From the NCBI GenBank assembly GCA_024276745.1, contig JAJRWN010000078.1, forward strand, positions 1-45,629: a DNA stretch of 45,629 bases. The letters are read 5' to 3'. Below are positions 8,004 through 17,079 of this stretch, in pieces. The translations under genes and the position numbers were made by a program. The DNA comes from Bacteroidota bacterium. Its GTDB lineage: Bacteria; Bacteroidota; Bacteroidia; Chitinophagales; S012-47. Under the pieces are notes generated by a model. That model was not told the DNA's origin and did no database searches. It saw only the letters and a program-made list of their open reading frames with translations. Every line of letters begins with the position of its first letter. Position 1 is the first letter of the stretch.

Positions 8004-10166
8004 TTAATAAAATTTATAGCGCAAATCTTCAACATTTGCTGCACTCGAAATGGCTTTAAAGACACCTTGTGAATAATCGGGTCTTTTTTGAGCAATCATT
8101 TGCTGTTGCAATGCTTTTGTGTCTTCGGGTTCTTCTTGTGTATTGGTCGATAATGTTTCAATCATAAATACACCGCCATTTCCTTTATAAGGACCTGTCA
8201 TTTCGTTGGGTGTTAATTTATAGGCAATGGCTGCTATGGCCGGTTCGAAACCAAGTCCTTCGATGTATTGACCGCTAAGCGATACTCTGGTTGCAGTTTT
8301 TACTTCAAGATTGAGTTTCTCGGCAATCATTTCAAGTGAGTTTGCCCCTACAATGCCATTGGCCATTTGCTCACTTAGCTTGTCTAACATCATATCCTGA
8401 GCAACAATTTCTGTAATCTGGTCTCTTACTTCTTCTACATCGGGCAAACCTTTTTCTCTTACCTTAGTCAGCAGAGCAACGATGTATTTATCAGATTTTA
8501 ATTCATTTTCGGTAAAAAGGCGCATATCATTTACTTTGGCATTATAAGCCCATCTGACTACGGTTCGGGCCGGTACATTAATACCGGGAACATTGATATC
8601 GTTGGTTTTTAAGTTGTCTCCATATCTTTTGGTCAATCCTGCTTCGGTAATGCCTTGTTCAAACAATTCGGGAGTTTTATGGCTGGTGTAAAACTGCGAT
8701 GCCTGGTTGTAAACACTGTCGCGTGTAGTAGCACCCGGAACAATTTTCTCTGATAAAAAACCAACTTTTACAGCCGGGTGTTTTTCGCTTTCATCCATGA
8801 TTTGAATTAAGTGTACACCCGCTTGAGATTCTACTTTAAATACATCGCCTTTATGATGGTCCAAAAAACATGCATTTTTGAATGAAGCAAAGAGGTTATC
8901 GTCCGGTTTTATCCAACCAATTTCACCCTTGTTTGCGCGGGTATTGGCATCGTCAGTCAATTTGATAACCAAGGAATCGAAACTTACTCCTTGCTGGTAT
9001 AATCCCATAATAGAATCCATTTTCATTCTTGCAGAATCCATGGTTCCATTGGCCTTAATGCTCGATAAAATATGTCTTACTTTGACGGAATCGGCAATAA
9101 TACGGTGATCAAGCACTTTTGCTACTCTCAAATATCCGTTTTCAGTCCAAGGTCCGATATAAGTACCGGTATCGGCACTAAAAATAGAATCGGACATAAT
9201 GGTTCTTAACTGAGGAGCAAATAGAAAATTTCCATTGTAGTTTTCGCTTGAATAGCGGGCAAGAAACAAGGAATCGTTGGGAGTAGATTGAAAATCGGTA
9301 TATTTTTCATCAATCCATTTTTCAGCAGTGAGCGTATCCTGATGAGTCGGAAGAATATCCCAAACCACAAATTCTATATTGCGGATAGCATCTGTTTCAA
9401 AAACAGATTTATGATCTTCCAGATATTGTTTCAGTTGTTCGTCAGTAGGTTTAAAATCTTGCTTATTCAGATTTGAAAAATTAAGAGCAACATATTTAAA
9501 ATCGACCGTAGAATTTCTTCTAACAAAGTCGTCTTTTGCCTGCCATGAAGGAACGTAATTATTTTTTTGAAGCAGTTCTAAATATTTCTGACGTCTGATA
9601 TTTTTTTTAATATCTTTTTCCAGAAAAAGATAAAATTGTTTTAAAGGATAAGCCTGATCACCGGGGCCAATTTGTGGTAATTGAGCTATAAAATTTGCCA
9701 TAGCCGAGCGGTCGAACGGTGCCGCTTGATTATTGGTGAGATATTGCCGATAGAAAGATTGTATTTCCTGGGTAGGAGACGATCCTGTAATATATTGCTG
9801 TAGTTCCTGAGGGCTTACATAAAGACCTAAATCTGAGTATATGTTGCCCATTACTACATCTTCAACCAGATTGTCCCAGGTTTGTTGTCTGATTTGGAAT
9901 ATATCCTGATCGCTTAATTGATATCCGTTTAACCAAACACCTGAATAATATTTGGTTTTTTCTTCCATTTGATCATACATCCGGTTAAACTGGGTGTATT
10001 CAATTTTTTGCCCTTCAATTTTGCCAACAATATTTTGATCTTTATTTCTATTGAATATCCCGGTTCTCGAATTGAGTGAATCCATGGCAAGAAAGCTTAC
10101 AATAGCAATACCGATTGCAGCCACAATCAGGCCACCTCGTTTTCTCAAACTCATTATAACTGCCAT
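8004..10166 (-). CDS. PpiD-like periplasmic chaperone / peptidyl-prolyl isomerase
   Basis: 720 residues with a PpiD layout: a short cytoplasmic N-terminus (SLRKRGG), one TM anchor (about 12-30), a SurA_N-type chaperone domain, a central parvulin-type rotamase domain starting near VRHILSSIKANG (about residue 365) and a long C-terminal region with a second degenerate parvulin-like part. It probably assists folding of outer-membrane and secreted proteins at the inner-membrane surface. It is the last gene of the envelope cluster that starts with coaX. Confidence 0.88.
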   Translation of the reverse strand: MAVIMSLRKRGGLIVAAIGIAIVSFLAMDSLNSRTGIFNRNKDQNIVGKIEGQKIEYTQFNRMYDQMEEKTKYYSGVWLNGYQLSDQDIFQIRQQTWDNLVEDVVMGNIYSDLGLYVSPQELQQYITGSSPTQEIQSFYRQYLTNNQAAPFDRSAMANFIAQLPQIGPGDQAYPLKQFYLFLEKDIKKNIRRQKYLELLQKNNYVPSWQAKDDFVRRNSTVDFKYVALNFSNLNKQDFKPTDEQLKQYLEDHKSVFETDAIRNIEFVVWDILPTHQDTLTAEKWIDEKYTDFQSTPNDSLFLARYSSENYNGNFLFAPQLRTIMSDSIFSADTGTYIGPWTENGYLRVAKVLDHRIIADSVKVRHILSSIKANGTMDSARMKMDSIMGLYQQGVSFDSLVIKLTDDANTRANKGEIGWIKPDDNLFASFKNACFLDHHKGDVFKVESQAGVHLIQIMDESEKHPAVKVGFLSEKIVPGATTRDSVYNQASQFYTSHKTPELFEQGITEAGLTKRYGDNLKTNDINVPGINVPARTVVRWAYNAKVNDMRLFTENELKSDKYIVALLTKVREKGLPDVEEVRDQITEIVAQDMMLDKLSEQMANGIVGANSLEMIAEKLNLEVKTATRVSLSGQYIEGLGFEPAIAAIAYKLTPNEMTGPYKGNGGVFMIETLSTNTQEEPEDTKALQQQMIAQKRPDYSQGVFKAISSAANVEDLRYKFY

Positions 10167-10250
10167 AAGAAATTCAGATTTTTTTTAAAATGAAATGCAA
10201 ATTTCGAGGATTTGGGGTTAATATCAAAATTTAGTTGATTGATTCTAAGC

Positions 10251-11513
10251 CTAAAAAGAATCATTATTTAGGATTTTTAGTTTTACAGTATCAATATGGG
10301 TTTCATTTGCTTTAAGTATTGTAAATTGAAATTCGTTTATTCTTATTGTTTCTTTTTCATGGGGGATACTTTCGCAGGAGTCCAGTATGAGTCCTCCCAG
10401 TGTTTCATATTCACCTTGCGGGAGATTTAATTGATAGGTTTCGTTGATGTAATCAATTTCTGTCCGGGCTGAAAAGATATATATGCCCTCGGCTATCTTT
10501 TGTTCAATCAGTTCGCTTTTGTCGTGTTCGTCTTCAATTTCTCCAAAAATTTCTTCCAATATATCTTCCAATGTAATAACACCTGCAGTACCTCCAAATT
10601 CATCGACCACCCATGCAATAGATTTTTTTCTGCTGATAAACAGATTTAATAAATCTGCTGCCGTCATGGTTTCGGGTATCAGGGGTAAACTGAATAATAT
10701 TGATTTTATTCTTCTGGGTTTTTGCCATAATGAGTGGTGATGAACATAACCAAGTATATTATCGATAGTATCGTCATAAACCAATAATCGCGATACTTCC
10801 GAATTGATAAAACTTTGCCGCAGGGTGGATATGGATGCGTGTACCTCAATGGCCATAATTTCAGTTCGGGGCACCATACATTCTCTTACTCTGACTTGGG
10901 GAAGATATAGTGCATTTTCAAAAAATTCGGCATTAAAATCTTGTTCTTCATTCGAGGCTTCTTCCGATTCTTTTACAAAATGTTCCAAATCGTATTTGGT
11001 AATTGATGGTGCTTCTTCAGTAATCCGTGTTTGTAAAAATATTTCCAAAAATTGTTTTGACATCCAGGTGATTCCAATAACCAACGGATAAAGCAAATAA
11101 AATATTCCTTGCATAGGTATGGCAAAAAAATTCAGTAATTTGTTTGAGTTAAAGCGGAATAAAACTTTTGGTATAAACTCACCGATTATCAATACAATCA
11201 ATGTTGAAATGATGGTTTGAAACAATAATATTAGAAAGTCTGAATTAAAATCATCGGGTAAAATATGCCGGATAACCGGTTCCAGGTTGCGGGCCATAAG
11301 CAAACCAAACAATACTAATGCTATGTTGTTGCCAACCAGTAAAGTACCGATAAACAAACTGGGTTTTTCGCTAAAACGGGATACTATTCGATTTGACAGT
11401 CCATTATTTTCATTAATGGCCAGTTTTAACCGGTTGGCCGAAACAAAAGCAATTTCCATTCCTGAGAAAAAGCCTGTAAACAATAAACAGATTAGGATAA
11501 AGCCAATGGTCAT
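10251..11513 (-). CDS. CNNM/CorC-type membrane protein (DUF21-CBS-CorC_HlyC)
   Basis: 420 residues: an N-terminal DUF21 (CNNM) membrane domain with four hydrophobic segments (1-~165), a tandem CBS pair (~190-310, including ECMVPRTEIMAIE) and a C-terminal CorC_HlyC domain (~330-415; the AWVVDEFGGTAGVITLEDILEEIFG region). Family members are linked to Mg2+/Co2+ transport, and GldE of gliding bacteria shares this architecture. The hemolysin label common in databases is historical. Its ATG overlaps the stop of the small upstream gene (ATGA), indicating translational coupling. Confidence 0.88.
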   Translation of the reverse strand: MTIGFILICLLFTGFFSGMEIAFVSANRLKLAINENNGLSNRIVSRFSEKPSLFIGTLLVGNNIALVLFGLLMARNLEPVIRHILPDDFNSDFLILLFQTIISTLIVLIIGEFIPKVLFRFNSNKLLNFFAIPMQGIFYLLYPLVIGITWMSKQFLEIFLQTRITEEAPSITKYDLEHFVKESEEASNEEQDFNAEFFENALYLPQVRVRECMVPRTEIMAIEVHASISTLRQSFINSEVSRLLVYDDTIDNILGYVHHHSLWQKPRRIKSILFSLPLIPETMTAADLLNLFISRKKSIAWVVDEFGGTAGVITLEDILEEIFGEIEDEHDKSELIEQKIAEGIYIFSARTEIDYINETYQLNLPQGEYETLGGLILDSCESIPHEKETIRINEFQFTILKANETHIDTVKLKILNNDSF

Positions 11514-11728
11514 GATGAACCGGAATTAGGTGTATGATTTGATTCTGAATGTTGCAGCATAATGCGGCTTTTTCTTTTTATAAACCACATAAAAATACTT
11601 AGTGCTGCAAGTAAGAGTAAAAAGTATCCGTTTTTATAGTCTTTTACACCGGAAATAAGCTTATAGATACCTAAAATGAGTGAGAGGCAGGCAATAATCA
11701 ACCAAGCCCACTCAAAGGTTTTTATCAT
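11510..11728 (-). CDS. Small two-helix membrane protein
   Basis: 72 residues from ATG 11728 (78 if ATG 11746 is used). Two TM helices (about 7-24 and 34-51) are followed by a basic KRKSR stretch and a polar tail. Both starts overlap the 3' end of lptC (by 17 or 35 bp), and its stop overlaps the next ATG by 4 bp. The tight packing between two real genes on the same strand supports it being expressed. Function unknown; the basic cytoplasmic end suggests both termini face the cytoplasm. Confidence 0.7.
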   Translation of the reverse strand: MIKTFEWAWLIIACLSLILGIYKLISGVKDYKNGYFLLLLAALSIFMWFIKRKSRIMLQHSESNHTPNSGSS

Positions 11729-12266
11729 TTGTATTTTTTTTAACATGGACTGTTCCTGTGATGTTTAAAATTTTATAATTACTTAAGTCTTGTTTTGCAC
11801 TAAATCCTGTTCCGGTCAATCGTTCATCGGGAGTAACAATTTTTACGAATTTATCAGATCTGATGCTTTGTTTGTTTTCATCCCAGATGAGTTCATCGGT
11901 AAATAATTGATAACCATCGGCATTAATGACTTGTACCGAATCACTAAATACTGTTTCGTTTTTGGTTTCGTATTTTATGGCTTTACGGGCACTAAGTTTT
12001 GTGCTTGTTGTGGAGCTGTCTCCATAAAATTCAATTTCAATTCCATCCGGAAATTCCAAATAGGCGTCTTTAACCTGATGTCTGATAATCAGAGGAGCTG
12101 TAAGGGTCATTTTTTGTATGCCTTCGGTGGAATAGTACATAACAACATTGCTGGCTCTTTCAAGGCTGGGTTCATACATTTTTGCGGTTTGCTTCACTTG
12201 CTGAATGTCGTTCCGGCAGGAAGTAAATACTAAAGAGACTATAAGTAAAAAGATGATTTTTAGCAT
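11712..12266 (-). CDS. lptC: LptC-family LPS export lipoprotein
   Basis: 184 residues with an N-terminal lipobox (LVFTSC). A single LptC/OstA-like beta-jellyroll domain covers most of the mature protein; recognisable elements are YYSTEGIQKMTLTAPL, FPDGIEIEFYGDSS, ARKAIKYETKNETVFSDSVQVIN and the final VKIVTPDERLTGTGFSA. It relays LPS from the LptB2FG extractor to the LptA bridge in the periplasm. Unlike the TM-anchored proteobacterial LptC, this one appears lipid-anchored, which is common in Bacteroidota. A terminator lies just upstream, so it may have its own promoter or depend on read-through. Confidence 0.88.
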   Translation of the reverse strand: MLKIIFLLIVSLVFTSCRNDIQQVKQTAKMYEPSLERASNVVMYYSTEGIQKMTLTAPLIIRHQVKDAYLEFPDGIEIEFYGDSSTTSTKLSARKAIKYETKNETVFSDSVQVINADGYQLFTDELIWDENKQSIRSDKFVKIVTPDERLTGTGFSAKQDLSNYKILNITGTVHVKKNTNDKNL

Positions 12267-12288
12267 ATTGAGATAAGTATAAAAGTAA

Positions 12289-12318
12289 AAAAATCTCCCG
12301 TTTAAGAGAGATTTTTTT
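12289..12318 (-). terminator. Intrinsic terminator between TPR lipoprotein gene and lptC
   Basis: AAAATCTC and GAGATTTT arms around a short loop, with A-run and T-run on both sides, so it could work in both directions. On the minus strand it directly follows the TPR gene stop. It lies inside an otherwise continuous same-strand cluster and may reduce rather than abolish transcription into lptC. Confidence 0.7.
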
Positions 12319-12333
12319 ACTAAATACCGATTA

Positions 12334-13746
12334 TTATTTATCAGATGCTCTGATGGTTGTGGTTTCCTGTATCCAGCATTTTACGGTAAATGAATCGCCC
12401 AGATTGTAGCCACGACTAAATATTTCTTCAAATTTTGGCATATATTGGCTGTATTTGGCAATTTGTTTATTGGCTTCTGCGGCTACTGAAGGATCAACGG
12501 ATTTGGCTTTATACCATTTATCAATGGCAGGCCAAATGACAATCTGACTTTTCCATCCGGTTCCGGTTCCACACAGTTTTCCTGAACTGGCATATAAATT
12601 TCCAATTAGGATATAGGGTTGTCCCCAGTTTGTTTTGTATTTAAGTGCCTGATAGCTGTATTGACGTGCTTTAGGAAAATTTTTGAGTTTTGCATAATAT
12701 ATTAATGCAATTTTATAAGATAATTCTGCTTTTTGCTCTTGGTCTTCCACTTTAGCAATGGCATTTTCCATAAATTGAATTCCTTTATCGGAGTTTCCTT
12801 TATCAATATAGCAATCGGCAAGTTTCAGGGCCAGACTTGCGCTGGGTTCAATTTCATAGAGTTTATTGAACATTTCGATAATGGTATCGGTACAAGAGTT
12901 ACAATTGCCCAGTGCATTAAAGGCTTTTTTCCATATATCCTGATTATCAGGATTGTTTTGGTATGCATTGGTATAAAACGGAAGCAGGGTTTCGCAATTC
13001 AATACATTTTTTTCGGTAAGGTATGATACCACTCTATCCATTGCATTTTGATAATAAGTGGCATAACGTCCTTTCAGGTTATGATCTACAATTTCGGCTA
13101 CCCGTGCGTATTGATCCAGTAAATCTCCTACTTCAATTTCACCTTTGGCAAGCAATCGAAAATTTAATTTTATATAGGGTTCCAGCAAAAAATATTCTGC
13201 TTCCAGTCCGCTTTCATTGATGGCTTCATCCAGTGTGTTCCGTATGGCATCAATATTTTTTGGGGTATATCGCATCATATCGTAGGCTTTCCTGCCTAAA
13301 TTATAACCACGTTTACCAAAACAAATGATTCGATGATCATAGATAGAAAGCAAGGTATCGATATAGAGTGCTTTAGTGCTATCATTTTGCATCGTATCTA
13401 TGATAGATTTATAAATTTTTATACCATTGCTGTAAATAGCATCGTGAAACCCCGGTGCATTCCGGTAAACATAGCGCCAATAAGGAAGTGCTTCTACATA
13501 ATTTTGATGCGAATAAAATTCCATATATAGCGAAACATCATCGAGTGTTTTGTTGGTATCGGGGCCTAAAGAATCGCATTCACCTGCTATGTTGTTGAGC
13601 CATGTTTCGGGTAATATAGCAGATTCATTATTTGTATTTTCTGCTTGTTTTGGAGTTGTGCAAGCTTGTAGTCCGGTGGTATTTAATACCAAAACGAATG
13701 TTATTAAGGGTATTTTATTAAACCAATTATTCGTCATCAATTCCAT
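12334..13746 (-). CDS. TPR-repeat lipoprotein
   Basis: About 470 residues. A signal peptide with a lipobox-like LQAC implies lipidation. The body is alpha-helical with tetratricopeptide-like repeats: one around the YVEALPYWRYVYRNAPGFHDAI segment and a clearer set in the C-terminal half (NPDNQDIWKKAFNALGN, LADCYIDKGNSDKGI, YKIALIYYAKLKNFPKARQY). The final ~60 residues form a conserved-looking GTGTGWKSQIVIWPAIDKW cap. It is probably an outer-membrane or periplasmic scaffold protein. Start is ATG 13746, with ATG 13737 possible; the track start is a GTG. It sits in the coaX-OMP-lptC cluster. Confidence 0.75.
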   Translation of the reverse strand: MELMTNNWFNKIPLITFVLVLNTTGLQACTTPKQAENTNNESAILPETWLNNIAGECDSLGPDTNKTLDDVSLYMEFYSHQNYVEALPYWRYVYRNAPGFHDAIYSNGIKIYKSIIDTMQNDSTKALYIDTLLSIYDHRIICFGKRGYNLGRKAYDMMRYTPKNIDAIRNTLDEAINESGLEAEYFLLEPYIKLNFRLLAKGEIEVGDLLDQYARVAEIVDHNLKGRYATYYQNAMDRVVSYLTEKNVLNCETLLPFYTNAYQNNPDNQDIWKKAFNALGNCNSCTDTIIEMFNKLYEIEPSASLALKLADCYIDKGNSDKGIQFMENAIAKVEDQEQKAELSYKIALIYYAKLKNFPKARQYSYQALKYKTNWGQPYILIGNLYASSGKLCGTGTGWKSQIVIWPAIDKWYKAKSVDPSVAAEANKQIAKYSQYMPKFEEIFSRGYNLGDSFTVKCWIQETTTIRASDK

Positions 13747-13760
13747 AATCACTTTTTATT

Positions 13761-15182
13761 TTAATTGTATTTAGTTTTAAAAATCCAAAAATTATCATTC
13801 AAGTTCAAACCGAGTGTAAATTTGAAATAGTTTTCTTTTATCAAATTATTGGTAATAGAACCTGAACTTCCAAAATCAAAAGCAAAATTTATACTTGATG
13901 CTAAAGGACTTCTGGGTAATTTTTGTTTTACAGGAATACCAAAGCCAAATGTTATGCCAAATTCAGAAAGTGGGTTTTGATTGATCAATAGATTGGGTTT
14001 ACCGTAGAAAAAGCCACCCCTGTAAGTGAGTTTACTTAAAAAGTGAGTTTCTGCTTCAGCAAGAGAAGGTATATATTGAGCACCAAATTTTACTTTCCAA
14101 CTGTTTGTTAAGGGACTATTGACCAATAAACCGTTAAAAGCAGACCAGGTTGCCATACAGAAATCGGTTCCTATCATCCATTTGCTGCCTTTTTGTAATA
14201 CAAAACCTGCACCCAGGGTAGGTGGTAGTTTTAAGCTGGTAAGTCCATTATACCGGCTGCTTAATGAATCAAGATGTGATATATGGGATTCATCAATCAC
14301 AATAACCCGGTCGCGGGTAGTATCGCTTATCGTTCTTACGTTTATTGACGAATGCCCGTAAGCTCCAAATCTTATGGTTAAGCCGGATTTGATATCATGC
14401 TCATATTGAAGACCTGCATCCCAGGTTAATCCACCGGCATGATTTTGAATGGTTTCCCGCGTACCAAAAGAATTGATTTGATCCGGAAAGTAATTTGTTC
14501 GCATATTTTCCAAAGTGCCGAACAGGTAGGCTGCATTGGCACCCAAAGAAAATCCTTTATGTTTATATCCAATGCCGAAATTAAATTTATATAAGCGGCC
14601 ACTTCCTCTGAATACTTCGTTTTCGCGGCCAATCAAGGTATCTCTTGTTTGGCTTGTAAGGATATTATAGTTTACTATAGAATAGGGTATCAGGCCTATG
14701 CTTATTCCTCCAAATTTGGGAATAGGAAAGCCAAAATTCAAATAGGATAAAGAACCATCACCCGAAGGGTTGGTTCCGGATATATTTTGTGCATACCTGA
14801 AATCGGCATAAACACCGGTCTGTAAGGATGTGGCTTTGAATACATAAAACAGGGTATCGCGCAATATGGAATCTGTTACGGTCCGGGTAACTTCCCGGTT
14901 TTTAGCTTGATCGAAATAAGTAGTATCCTTTCTGATTTTATCGTAGTATTTGGCATATACTTCTTTGTAGAAATAGCCATACGAAGCAGGATTTGTGATA
15001 TTGATATTTTCTACTGATGCATAAGCAGCACTAATGCCTCCCATGGCCCGGTTTGAAGCAAATTGACTGGATAATAAATTGCCCAATCCGTAACGGGTAT
15101 AAGGCGCGTTTATTTGGGCAATTATTGAATGTGTACCTGATAATAAAATAATTAGCAATAATACCTTATGCTTTAATGTCAT
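13761..15182 (-). CDS. Outer-membrane beta-barrel protein (FadL/OMPP1-like)
   Basis: About 473 residues with a signal peptide ending at IIAQ. The mature start (APYTRYGLGNLLSSQFASNRAMGGISAAY) is the N-terminal hatch motif seen in FadL/OmpP1-like barrels of Bacteroidota. The rest alternates amphipathic strands with Gly/aromatic turns and ends in a strand with terminal aromatic residues (NFWIFKTKYN). Its position immediately after coaX and upstream of lptC is, to my recollection, conserved in many Bacteroidota genomes. The cargo is unknown. ATG 15182 is chosen because the track start is a TTG; it overlaps coaX by 17 bp. Confidence 0.8.
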   Translation of the reverse strand: MTLKHKVLLLIILLSGTHSIIAQINAPYTRYGLGNLLSSQFASNRAMGGISAAYASVENINITNPASYGYFYKEVYAKYYDKIRKDTTYFDQAKNREVTRTVTDSILRDTLFYVFKATSLQTGVYADFRYAQNISGTNPSGDGSLSYLNFGFPIPKFGGISIGLIPYSIVNYNILTSQTRDTLIGRENEVFRGSGRLYKFNFGIGYKHKGFSLGANAAYLFGTLENMRTNYFPDQINSFGTRETIQNHAGGLTWDAGLQYEHDIKSGLTIRFGAYGHSSINVRTISDTTRDRVIVIDESHISHLDSLSSRYNGLTSLKLPPTLGAGFVLQKGSKWMIGTDFCMATWSAFNGLLVNSPLTNSWKVKFGAQYIPSLAEAETHFLSKLTYRGGFFYGKPNLLINQNPLSEFGITFGFGIPVKQKLPRSPLASSINFAFDFGSSGSITNNLIKENYFKFTLGLNLNDNFWIFKTKYN

Positions 15183-15903
15183 TATGTTCAAGGATTTTAA
15201 TGAGACCGGTGGCTACTAATTTAGGGTATGCAAATATCTTACTTTTCAGCTTAGTTTCAAAAATTTTTAAATCTCCACCTGTAATCATTACCCGCAGATC
15301 AGGAATTCTCTTCTTGTAATCTTGGATAAATCCTTCGATTTCTAATATCGTTCCATGCATCACTCCGCTTTGAATAGATGATTTGGTGTTTTTTCCACTT
15401 ACAGGAATTTCTTTTGGCCGGCTTATTAACGGTAAGTGATCGGTATAATTATGCAGTGCTTTAAATTTCATATCAATACTGGGTAAAATGCTTCCTCCTT
15501 TATAAATACCTTCGGCTGTCAGCAAATCTATGGTTATACATGTACCGGCATCTATAATCAGTATATTTTCTTTTGGCCGAATACTATGTGCTCCTGTTGC
15601 TGCTGCCAATCGATCGAGACCCAGGGTTTCGGGTGTTTCATAATCAATCATTATAGGCAGCGGTGTATCAGGTGTTAGTAATAGAAAATATGCTAATTCG
15701 TTCAGAAGTTTTATCAGGCCTGAGTCTGCTTTCCGTACCGATGATAAAATAGCTTTTTTTATTTGAAATTTATTGATGATATGCCTGATATCTTCATCCT
15801 GAATGCTTGGTTTATGCTTGTAATACACAAATTGATCTCCATCATGAACGGCTAGTTTCACCAAGGTATTTCCTGCATCTATAATCAATTTATATTGGTT
15901 CAT
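15166..15903 (-). CDS. coaX: Type III pantothenate kinase
   Basis: 245 residues with the ASKHA-fold signatures of CoaX: the N-terminal phosphate-binding DAGNTLVK, the substrate region LGLDRLAAATGA, the second phosphate motif IIDAGTCITIDL and the GGSILPSIDMK stretch. It catalyses ATP-dependent phosphorylation of pantothenate, the first step of CoA synthesis. It is the first gene of the envelope cluster. A strong hairpin-plus-T-run lies only 7 nt upstream of its ATG, so initiation of its transcription needs explaining. Confidence 0.95.
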   Translation of the reverse strand: MNQYKLIIDAGNTLVKLAVHDGDQFVYYKHKPSIQDEDIRHIINKFQIKKAILSSVRKADSGLIKLLNELAYFLLLTPDTPLPIMIDYETPETLGLDRLAAATGAHSIRPKENILIIDAGTCITIDLLTAEGIYKGGSILPSIDMKFKALHNYTDHLPLISRPKEIPVSGKNTKSSIQSGVMHGTILEIEGFIQDYKKRIPDLRVMITGGDLKIFETKLKSKIFAYPKLVATGLIKILEHNDIKA

Positions 15904-15910
15904 AACGGAT

Positions 15911-15954
15911 AAAAAATCATTGCAGAAAATCGATGATGCTCCATTTTCTGCAAT
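15911..15954 (-). terminator. Strong intrinsic terminator abutting the coaX start
   Basis: On the minus strand a perfect 12-bp inverted repeat, ATTGCAGAAAAT...ATTTTCTGCAAT, with a 12-nt loop is followed after one base by six Ts. It lies after the WKSEA-repeat gene and ends 7 nt before the coaX ATG. It either fully separates the two units or acts as an attenuator for coaX. Confidence 0.8.
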
Positions 15955-15982
15955 GTAGGTTTAAAGCGGTGGAAAGCAGGTT

Positions 15983-16297
15983 TTACTGATCGATATAACC
16001 CGCTTCACTTTTCCAGTCGGTATAATAAATAATTAAGTTTGCTTCCGATTTCCATTCAGTAAAATATACTTGCCAGTCTGCTTCACTTTTCCAATCAGTC
16101 CAATACCAAATACCACTTTCCGGTTCTGCTTCGCTTTTCCAATCGCTGATGTAAACTATCATATCTGCTTCCGATTTCCATTCGGTGACATATACAATCT
16201 TATCTGCTTCCGATTTCCATTCGGTTTGATAAACTACCTGAGCATCAGCATTTTGTAAGCCAATGCTTAGTAAGGTAAATATGATTAAAATTTTCAT
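15983..16297 (-). CDS. Secreted WKSEA-repeat protein (DUF6150-like)
   Basis: 104 residues. A signal peptide (1-19, ending ADAQ) is followed by six short tandem repeats with the consensus Y-x-T/S-E/D-W-K-S-E-A-D/N-x-x-V, about 13-16 residues each, filling the whole mature protein. The alternation of aromatic and polar residues suggests a small repeated beta structure in the periplasm or at the surface. It resembles Bacteroidota proteins grouped, from memory, as DUF6150, whose repeats read more like YxSQAD; function is unknown. It is the last gene of a short minus-strand unit and is followed by a strong terminator. Confidence 0.8.
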   Translation of the reverse strand: MKILIIFTLLSIGLQNADAQVVYQTEWKSEADKIVYVTEWKSEADMIVYISDWKSEAEPESGIWYWTDWKSEADWQVYFTEWKSEANLIIYYTDWKSEAGYIDQ

Positions 16298-16334
16298 TTT
16301 ATGTTGGTTTTAATCGTTATATTCAGGGCTGCAA

Positions 16335-17063
16335 TTATTGTTCCATGCTGAGCATGTCTTGATAATTAATAACTCTTTTCATGATTAATCCATCATCTAA
16401 GAACCAAAAATTAAGCGGTTGATTATTTAATATATTGTGTGATAGGTCTAATGATAATTTTGATACATTGGCCACAATGTTTGGATTTGTTTCAGCGCCT
16501 TCTTTCGATGCCATTTTTAATTGGTATGTGTTCGATTCTTTATCGCACATAAAGACAAAACCGTCTTTTTCTTTAATATAATTAGAGCTAATCATAAAAT
16601 CACAAATATTACCGGCTTCTGCTTTTTTTATGGCATCAGTATATATCATGGCATTATCTCCGAATCTGATGATGCCCAAGGGTAATAATTTCAGTGTTTT
16701 AAAACGAGGATCACACATGTCGATATTGATAGTATCCAGATTTAAAATTGAATAGGCGGTTTGAAATCCAAGTGTTTTTAAGAGTGATATCGTTGAGGCA
16801 TTATTAAGATAATCTTCTTTAATCACAAAGTTTATATGAGTGATTTTGTTGTCATCAAGCAGCAATTGCACAGAACGTTTGTCTCCATCTTTGCTAAAAA
16901 AACTGTTGTTGGTTAAAAAATCGGCAACTTGTTGTGCCTGAGCTTCATTGATTCCGTTTTTATAGAAAACATCGCCACCTTCTACTTCAACTTTCTTGCC
17001 GTAATTGGAGCATGATGCCAGCAGTAAAATCAGGGTTAAAAGGCTAATAATTGCACTTTTCAT
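16335..17063 (-). CDS. Lipoprotein of unknown function
   Basis: 242 residues with a clear lipobox (LLLASC) at the end of a hydrophobic leader. The mature part is a mixed alpha/beta soluble domain. A segment beginning GGDVFYKNGINEAQAQQVADFL and a second half with AMIYTDAIKKAEAGNICDFM may be an internal duplication, each pairing a 'Y-K/T-x-x-I-x-x-A' lead-in with an amphipathic helix. I do not recognise a named family. It lies between the ferredoxin-like gene (16 bp) and the WKSEA-repeat gene (37 bp) and is probably co-transcribed with both. Confidence 0.7.
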   Translation of the reverse strand: MKSAIISLLTLILLLASCSNYGKKVEVEGGDVFYKNGINEAQAQQVADFLTNNSFFSKDGDKRSVQLLLDDNKITHINFVIKEDYLNNASTISLLKTLGFQTAYSILNLDTINIDMCDPRFKTLKLLPLGIIRFGDNAMIYTDAIKKAEAGNICDFMISSNYIKEKDGFVFMCDKESNTYQLKMASKEGAETNPNIVANVSKLSLDLSHNILNNQPLNFWFLDDGLIMKRVINYQDMLSMEQ

Positions 17064-17079
17064 AGTTTTAAGTTTGGTT

